The notes beneath the pieces are model-generated. The model was given only the letters and a program-made list of their open reading frames with translations, was not told the DNA's origin and searched no databases. This document shows positions 59,470 to 64,000 of a stretch of DNA of 64,000 nucleotides, one piece after another (positions within the stretch are counted from its first letter, which is position 1; each line of letters opens with the position of its first letter). The translations under genes and the position numbers were made by a program. The stretch comes from Microbacterium invictum (GTDB lineage: Bacteria; Actinomycetota; Actinomycetes; Actinomycetales; Microbacteriaceae): NCBI RefSeq assembly GCF_034421375.1, contig NZ_CP139779.1, positions 3,162,001 to 3,226,000 on the forward strand, read 5' to 3'.

Positions 59470-59777
59470 GCGCGCGGACGGTGGCGGAAGCTCGCCGAGT
59501 CGTCAACGCCTCGCTGCAGGAGTCGACGGCCGAGGACGGGATAGAGCGGGTCGTCCTCGGTGACCCGGTCGAGTCGGGTCGGTACTGGGTGTTCTTCTAC
59601 CAGGGGCGAGAGTACGTCGAGAGCGGCGATCTTGATTCGCTGCTGGTCGGAAACACGCCCATCGTCGTGCCGAAGGACGGTGGGGCGTCGTTCGCGCTTC
59701 CTTCGGTTCGCGACGTGGACGCACAGATTCGAGCGCTGGCCTCGGAGGATTCTCCGACCGGCCCAGCTACTGCATGA
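59466..59777 (+). CDS. Imm35-like immunity protein, copy 3 (diverged)
   Basis: A 103-residue, more distant paralogue: RVVLGDPVESGRYWVFFYQGREYVESGD and LLVGNTPIVVPKDGGASFAL align with copies 1 and 2, but the Trp pair is Tyr-Trp and the rest differs. GTG start overlapping the copy 2 stop. Divergence suggests it protects against a variant or different toxin tip. Its last 11 bases overlap the 3' end of the convergent Imm61-like gene. Confidence 0.72.
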   Translation: MSARTVAEARRVVNASLQESTAEDGIERVVLGDPVESGRYWVFFYQGREYVESGDLDSLLVGNTPIVVPKDGGASFALPSVRDVDAQIRALASEDSPTGPATA

Positions 59778-60198
59778 GGAAGTCGTTCACCTGTGGGAGT
59801 CCGCGGCCGGCGACGTAGGTGTAGCGCTTGGCGTCCGTTCGCTGACGGAAGGATGCTCGGTGTCCCCCGGCCTCGACGTCGTAGCCCTCATCGGTCCGGG
59901 TGACGATGGTGTCCGGTGCGGGTTCGGCGGGGAAGACATCTCCGAGCCCACGATCGGCGCGCCAGATCGATGCCAGGCAGACCGCGAGGAACGCCTCCGC
60001 CTCCGATCGTGCCGAAAAGCGCCCGAGCGTTGCCCACTGACCCCGACTCTGCTTGTCGACGGTGTACCCCTCACTGTCCTCTCGGATGGCGAATGCCGTC
60101 TCCAGGTCGCCCCACCCGACCAGGAACGTCCCGTCGTCCGTCATCGGGAGGTAACCCAGGCGGTCGGCCCACAGCGCGAGAATTCCATCGTCATCCAC
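59767..60198 (-). CDS. Imm61-like putative immunity protein
   Basis: A 143-residue protein read against the toxin row. GILALWADRLGYLPM, a first half ending RGQWATLGRFSARSEAEAFL and a second half EGYDVEAGGHRASFRQRTDAKRYTYV resemble the Imm61 family that I recall beside TNT-domain toxins. It may be the antidote to the TNT domain, as IFT is for CpnT, but this is inference from context. The GTG at 60198 has a CAGAAT hexamer 6 bases upstream. It is convergent with copy 3 (11-base overlap) and divergent from the TNT-like gene 80 bases away. Confidence 0.6.
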   Translation of the reverse strand: MDDDGILALWADRLGYLPMTDDGTFLVGWGDLETAFAIREDSEGYTVDKQSRGQWATLGRFSARSEAEAFLAVCLASIWRADRGLGDVFPAEPAPDTIVTRTDEGYDVEAGGHRASFRQRTDAKRYTYVAGRGLPQVNDFLMQ

Positions 60199-60278
60199 AC
60201 TTCTATTCTGACGGCGAACGACATTCCGGCCGTGTGCATAGGCTTGTCGGCGATGTCGTGCGACGAAAGAGGAGACCG

Positions 60279-60908
60279 ATGACGCCCGAGACCTCCTGGG
60301 CGAACGTTCGCACCACCCTGCGCGAGAACGGTGTCCCCGACCGTGCTGTCCTCCTCCCCGGGGATGATGGGGTGCCGTGGGAAGGGGCACTGGCCGTCGC
60401 CGGCGCCGGCGACCGGTGGACCCTCTCCACCGTCGACTACGGAACGGCGCGCGTGCTGCTACGGCGCCCCTCGGCGGCGGAGATCGTCACCGCGCTGTTC
60501 CAGTACGCGCTGTCGCCGCTTCCCGAGCCGCAGGACCTGCCCGATGACGAGCGCGAACGGCTTCTCACGTGGGCGGCCCCTCACGTAATGGATCTCGCCG
60601 CTCGCGGCGTGAAGGACACCGTGATCGACCTGCCCGCCGGACTCCTCGTCGACCGGATCGGAGCCCTGGACGGGTTCCTCCTCTACCCGACCGGCACGTC
60701 CTTCGAGGCTCGTTCGCTTCCGGTGACCGCCCTGGATCAGCCCCTCCAGTCCTTCCTCACGACGGCCCCGATCCGTGTCGCCGCCACCGTCACACCTCCG
60801 TGGTTCGGCCGCGAAGGGGGCGGCATCCGATTCGCGGTCCAAGATCCTTCGATGGGCATCCGCGACCTCGTGCGAGAAGGACCGCTGCGGCGGATCGCCA
60901 CGCCGTGA
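60279..60908 (+). CDS. Stand-alone TNT-like protein with altered active-site motif
   Basis: A 209-residue protein without leader or linker. Residues ~1-115 form an unassigned domain (WANVRTTLRENGVPDRAVLL). Residues ~120-209 align with TNT domains: LLVDRIGALDGFLLYPTGTSFEARSLP, PPWFGREGGGIRF and DLVREGPLRRI. The FGQPGGG motif of active TNT, whose Gln is catalytic in CpnT, is FGREGGG here. It may be an inactive decoy, a divergent enzyme or an immunity-type paralogue. AGAGGAG lies 6 bases before the ATG. Confidence 0.72.
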   Translation: MTPETSWANVRTTLRENGVPDRAVLLPGDDGVPWEGALAVAGAGDRWTLSTVDYGTARVLLRRPSAAEIVTALFQYALSPLPEPQDLPDDERERLLTWAAPHVMDLAARGVKDTVIDLPAGLLVDRIGALDGFLLYPTGTSFEARSLPVTALDQPLQSFLTTAPIRVAATVTPPWFGREGGGIRFAVQDPSMGIRDLVREGPLRRIATP

Positions 60909-60996
60909 ACGGGCCGGGATGACGGGCGCTCCCCCACGACGTCGATGCCGTCCTGACCGTTCCCCGCCCGAGATCCTGATCAGAATCACCCCCGAC

Positions 60997-61002
60997 TAAG
61001 AT
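60997..61002 (+). promoter_or_regulatory. -10 hexamer TAAGAT before the secretion-machinery genes
   Basis: TAAGAT lies 38 bases before the ATG at 61041 in the 132-base gap after the TNT-like gene. No clear -35 is seen. It suggests a separate promoter for the machinery. Confidence 0.35.
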
Positions 61003-61040
61003 CGGAGGGTTCGCCGGAACGGGAAGAACGCAAGAACAGG

Positions 61041-61814
61041 ATGACCACACAGGATTCGCTGCGCTTGGCCGACGTCGACCCCCTCGTGCTCACCGCCCGC
61101 GCTCGCGCCGGCCAGCTCGCCGGGGCCGTCTTCATCGACCTCGCCGCCCCCCTGGTGGCCGCGATCGGCGGCATCCTGGCCCTGACGACCGGCGCACCGG
61201 GCCTCGGCACCGCGCTTGTCGTCGGGGCGGCACTCCTCGTCGTGGTCACCGCCGGGCAGTTCGCCCGCACGGGCCGCGCCCTCGGCGGTCTCGCCGTGGG
61301 GCTCCGTACCGTGAAGGCGTCCACGGGCGCGGCCGCCGGCCGCTCGTTCCTGCCGGCGCTGCTGCGCGGACGACTCGAGACCTTCGACCTCCGCCGGGGC
61401 CGCGATCCGTTCGCGCCCGCCCTGGCTCCGGTGACCTTCCCCGAGGCGCAGGCACCGGCGCCCCGACCCCGATCCGGCGCGCGCGGCGGCGTGCCGCTCG
61501 TCCGCCTCGATTCCGGCGAGCGCCTGTCGCTCGAGTCGGCGCTCATCCTGGGGCGCACGCCCATCGCACCCGCCGACGCCCCTGCCGAGGCGTTCCAGTG
61601 GCCCGACCTCTCGCGCTCGCTGTCGAAGTCGCACGCGCGCCTGGAATGGGACGGTGCCCGCCTCTGGGTCACCGACCTCGGCTCCACCAACGGCACCTTC
61701 GTGCGCACCGCCGGCACCCGGCATCCGCTCATCGCCCACCAGCGAACCCCGCTCGCGATCCCCGCCGAGATCGACCTCGGCGACCGGAGCCTGTCGGTGA
61801 CGGAGGCGCGATGA
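61041..61814 (+). CDS. RDD-like/FHA-domain membrane protein
   Basis: A 257-residue protein. Residues ~20-75 hold two spans in an RDD-like layout (RAGQLAGAVFIDLAAPLVAA; TALVVGAALLVVVTAGQFA). Residues ~155-257 form an FHA phosphothreonine-binding domain: LILGRTPI, DLSRSLSKSHARLEWDGARL and VTDLGSTNGTFV carry the G-R, S-x-x-H and N-G residues. FHA proteins often regulate type VII secretion through kinases or couple to EccC. It overlaps the next gene by ATGA (61811-61814). Confidence 0.85.
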   Translation: MTTQDSLRLADVDPLVLTARARAGQLAGAVFIDLAAPLVAAIGGILALTTGAPGLGTALVVGAALLVVVTAGQFARTGRALGGLAVGLRTVKASTGAAAGRSFLPALLRGRLETFDLRRGRDPFAPALAPVTFPEAQAPAPRPRSGARGGVPLVRLDSGERLSLESALILGRTPIAPADAPAEAFQWPDLSRSLSKSHARLEWDGARLWVTDLGSTNGTFVRTAGTRHPLIAHQRTPLAIPAEIDLGDRSLSVTEAR

Positions 61815-62896
61815 CCCTCACCATCGATCATCCCCTCGCCGATGCGACCGGCGAGGGCTGGGTGCTCACCGAGATCCACAGCGAGGTGCTGAGCCTTTCG
61901 CAGGGACTCAGCGACCTCATCGGGCGCACCGCGGCCGGTGGCCGCCGGCCCCTCGTCGTCTCGGGCGAGCACGCCCGGATGACCGAACCCCTCGCCGAGG
62001 CTCTCTCGGCGACGCAGGGGCACTGGGTCGTCCGCACCCGCAGCGACGGGTTCTACGACGCCCGGTCGGGCGCCCGCCTCGACACCCCCGACGCCGTCCT
62101 CTCGCTGGGCGGTCCGCTCGACCCCGCCCGCGTGCACCCCGCGTTCGTCCGCGCCTCGATCCGAAGCCGCCTCCAGCTCGTCGTCACCGTGTCCACCCGC
62201 CACCGGGTGAGCAGGCCCGTGCGTCTCGGCGGCGTCCTCGACGCGGTGTCCGAGGTCGTCACCGGGGCGCCGCCGACGCACTGGGGCGCGCTCGAGCCGC
62301 TCCTCGCCGCGTGGGACCGCGACGACCTCACCGAGCGCAGCCGCCGGCGCATGCCGAGCGACAGCCGCTGGATCGCCGTCTCGGACTCCCCCCGTCCTCT
62401 CATCGCCACCCTGCAGGTCGGCCGCACGGGCCAGGGTCTGGAGGAGACGACGCGGGTCGTCGCCGAACTGGCAGGAGCGGATGACGCGGCGTCGGCCGAT
62501 CTCGCCGGGGTCGCCCGACGGTCGCTCGCGGCTGCGGCGACCGTGGGTATGCCGCTGATCGGAATGGCGCTCGGCGCCCTCGGCGCGCCCGACCTCGCGC
62601 GCCGCGCCACCGCGTCGCCGGCGCCCGAACCCCTCGCCCTCCTCGTCGGCCCGCCGGGCGTCCGCGCCCTCGGCGTCGACGCCGCGGCATGGACGGCGCA
62701 GGTCGGCGGGACGACGGTCGGCAGCCCGCGTCTTCCCGGCGTCCTGATTCCGCTGGGCTCGATCGAGGGCGGCGGGTGGCAGCGCCTCGACGAGGTCGTC
62801 GCCCCCCTCGATCGCGAACGGCTATGGCGCTTGCTGGGTCTCGCGCCGGCCGTCGCCCGCACCTTCTTCGATCGCAGAGGGGGCATCAATGCCTGA
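61811..62896 (+). CDS. DUF6177-like protein of type VII secretion loci
   Basis: A 361-residue soluble protein without a membrane span. I recognise it with moderate confidence as DUF6177, a family seen between FHA and EccD genes in Microbacteriaceae. Features: LTEIHSEVLSLSQGLSDLIG near the start, Arg/Asp-rich middle and GVLIPLGSIEGGGWQRLDE near the end. Possible cytoplasmic component or chaperone of the apparatus. The ATG overlaps the FHA stop, and the stop overlaps the next gene by 8 bases. Confidence 0.72.
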   Translation: MTLTIDHPLADATGEGWVLTEIHSEVLSLSQGLSDLIGRTAAGGRRPLVVSGEHARMTEPLAEALSATQGHWVVRTRSDGFYDARSGARLDTPDAVLSLGGPLDPARVHPAFVRASIRSRLQLVVTVSTRHRVSRPVRLGGVLDAVSEVVTGAPPTHWGALEPLLAAWDRDDLTERSRRRMPSDSRWIAVSDSPRPLIATLQVGRTGQGLEETTRVVAELAGADDAASADLAGVARRSLAAAATVGMPLIGMALGALGAPDLARRATASPAPEPLALLVGPPGVRALGVDAAAWTAQVGGTTVGSPRLPGVLIPLGSIEGGGWQRLDEVVAPLDRERLWRLLGLAPAVARTFFDRRGGINA

Positions 62897-63167
62897 CCAG
62901 AAGGACGCCGTGCTCATCGAGCAGGCGAAGATCCAGCGGATGCGACTGGGCTCGGCCCTCCTCTACGGACACATCGACGAGCGCCGCACCGTCAACGACC
63001 ACGCGAAGCGGCTCATCGGATCGATCATCGTCGCGGCGATCGCCTGCGCCGTGTGCGCCGGCATCTCGTTCGTCAGCCAGCTCCTGGCCGATCAGGCCGC
63101 CGCCCGCGAGCAGACGAACGCGAGCGCAGCCGTCCTCGTCCTGCCCCACGCACCGGAGGCCCTGTGA
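62889..63167 (+). CDS. Small single-span membrane protein of the secretion locus
   Basis: A 92-residue protein with a polar N-terminal half (DAVLIEQAKIQRMRLGSALLYGHIDERRTV), one span (LIGSIIVAAIACAVCAGISF) and a short outside tail. The N-terminus followed by one span is like the short leader region of EccB-type core proteins, but the large extracytoplasmic domain is missing. It may be a truncated EccB-like anchor or a specific small subunit. GTGA overlap with eccD. Confidence 0.7.
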   Translation: MPDQKDAVLIEQAKIQRMRLGSALLYGHIDERRTVNDHAKRLIGSIIVAAIACAVCAGISFVSQLLADQAAAREQTNASAAVLVLPHAPEAL

Positions 63168-64000
63168 GCATCTACACCCGCGTCACCGTCGCCGGCGCCC
63201 ACGCGCGCGCCGAGGTCGTCGTCCCGAGCGACGAATCGCTCGGCTCGGCGCTTCCGCGCCTGCTCGACCTGCTCGGAGAGACCGAGGGCACCGTCGCCCG
63301 ACCGCTCACCCTCGTCGCCCCCGACGGCGAGCAGCTCGACATCGCCCGCACCCCGACGCAGCTGGACCTCCTCGACGGCACCCTGCTGCGCCTGGAGCGC
63401 CTCGAAGCCGCGCCGCCCTCGCCCGTCGTCATCGACGTGACCGACGCCGCAGCCGACGCCCACGACAGCCGGCCCGACCGGTGGGATGCCCGCGCCCGCG
63501 CTCTCGCGGCCGGCACCGGGATCGCGCTGGCCGCCGGCGGCGGCGCGCTGCTCCTCCCGCTCCCCGGCGAAGCGGCCGCGGCGGTTCAGATCGCCGCGTT
63601 CGTGGTCTTCCTCGCCGTGTCCGCCGGGCTCGGGCTCGGCGGGATCCGGCGCGTCGCGGCAGCCGTCGGCGCCGCCGCGGCGGGTGTCGCCGTCGTCCTG
63701 GCCATCCTTGCCTTCAGCCTCACCTCCGACCTGCTCCTGGGTGCCGCCGTCGCGCTCGCCACCTCGTCGACCACCGTCCTCGTCGCGATCGGGGTCGCCC
63801 GCCGTTCCCCCGGCGCTCTCGCGGGCGGCGCACTCGGCGCGGCGCTCGGCACGCTTCTGCTCGTCCTGCTCCTCGCGGGGGTCGACGACGCGGCCGCCGC
63901 CGCGATCACGGGCGTGGTCGCCGCGTTCGCCACCGGCCCGCTGCCCTGGATCGCCCTCGCGGCCGCAGGCCTCACGACCCTCGACACCCAGGCCGCCACC
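63164..64000 (+). CDS. eccD: EccD-like type VII secretion channel protein (cut by window end)
   Basis: The first 279 residues of an open frame that continues past the window. Residues 1-85 form a YukD/ubiquitin-like domain (YTRVTVAGAHARAEVVVPSDESLGSALPRL; LDGTLLRLERLE). From about residue 105, membrane spans follow one another with short turns; about six are visible. This is the EccD layout (ubiquitin-like domain plus 11 spans), the central channel candidate of type VII secretion. It implies that EccC, EccB, mycosin and others lie downstream. GTG start. Confidence 0.88.
   Translation, partial: MSIYTRVTVAGAHARAEVVVPSDESLGSALPRLLDLLGETEGTVARPLTLVAPDGEQLDIARTPTQLDLLDGTLLRLERLEAAPPSPVVIDVTDAAADAHDSRPDRWDARARALAAGTGIALAAGGGALLLPLPGEAAAAVQIAAFVVFLAVSAGLGLGGIRRVAAAVGAAAAGVAVVLAILAFSLTSDLLLGAAVALATSSTTVLVAIGVARRSPGALAGGALGAALGTLLLVLLLAGVDDAAAAAITGVVAAFATGPLPWIALAAAGLTTLDTQAAT

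Noticed and set aside
1..64000. tRNA, rRNA or riboswitch genes
   Set aside because: No tRNA-like GGTTCGAATCC arm, no rRNA core sequence and no recognisable riboswitch core was seen by eye; a covariance-model search would be decisive.

Overview
The window is a chromosomal segment of a very GC-rich actinobacterium, most likely Microbacterium or a close relative in Microbacteriaceae. This is an inference from the roughly 70% GC by eye, GTG/TTG starts, ATGA/GTGA gene overlaps, coenzyme F420 genes, a WXG100/EccD-type secretion locus and an abundant GCGGCATCC word. I saw no rRNA, tRNA or CRISPR array. Both ends cut through a gene.

Layout. 1-2127: end of a TPR-like gene, SprT-like metalloprotease, ComB-like phosphatase, SRPBCC protein. 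2128-2420: GC-rich repeats. 2421-6914: FtsX-type ABC exporter with a NarL-type response regulator and histidine kinase, separated by palindromic repeats. 7163-17467: a reductive pyrimidine (or hydantoin-like) catabolic island: beta-ureidopropionase, dihydropyrimidinase, a luciferase-like oxidoreductase, an NMT1-type ABC importer, a class III aminotransferase and a CoA-acylating (methyl)malonate-semialdehyde dehydrogenase. No dihydropyrimidine dehydrogenase is present. 17590-22288: lipid kinase and Lrp regulator, divergent from DUF6421, SDR and threonine-aldolase genes. 22360-27433: membrane protein, LssY_C protein, 3-hydroxyisobutyryl-CoA hydrolase, ABC-2 type exporter, small unknown protein.

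27536-33888 is a tightly overlapping F420 operon: FO synthase FbiC, a Baeyer-Villiger-type monooxygenase, F420-dependent glucose-6-phosphate dehydrogenase, CofC/FbiD and a non-specific endonuclease. The CofH half of FbiC has lost its Fe-S cysteines. 33988-41531: DUF222/HNH nuclease, esterase, FAD monooxygenase, SnoaL-like and GNAT proteins, TauE exporter, HemD, and a YtxH-like/holin-X/DUF3618 set. 41631-49976: HemY-like oxidase at the end of a four-gene FtsX exporter operon. 50056-54645: HhH-GPD and DUF1801 proteins, glycyl-tRNA synthetase, DUF4870, GH15 hydrolase.

54796-64000 is a type VII secretion/polymorphic toxin locus. Two small WXG100-like proteins and a DUF6507-like protein precede a 992-residue toxin. 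It carries a WxG leader, a TNT-type NAD-glycohydrolase domain and a second, papain-fold deamidase-like domain in one chain. Three paralogous Imm35-like genes follow, then a convergent Imm61-like gene, a stand-alone TNT-like protein with an altered active-site motif, and the start of the secretion machinery (FHA/RDD, DUF6177-like, small membrane protein, EccD). This two-warhead toxin with its layered immunity genes is the most novel-looking system here; the cysteine-less CofH half of FbiC and the missing first step of the pyrimidine pathway come next.

At least twelve genes have a TANNNT (or near) hexamer 6-8 bases before the start codon and no Shine-Dalgarno sequence, so leaderless transcription appears common.
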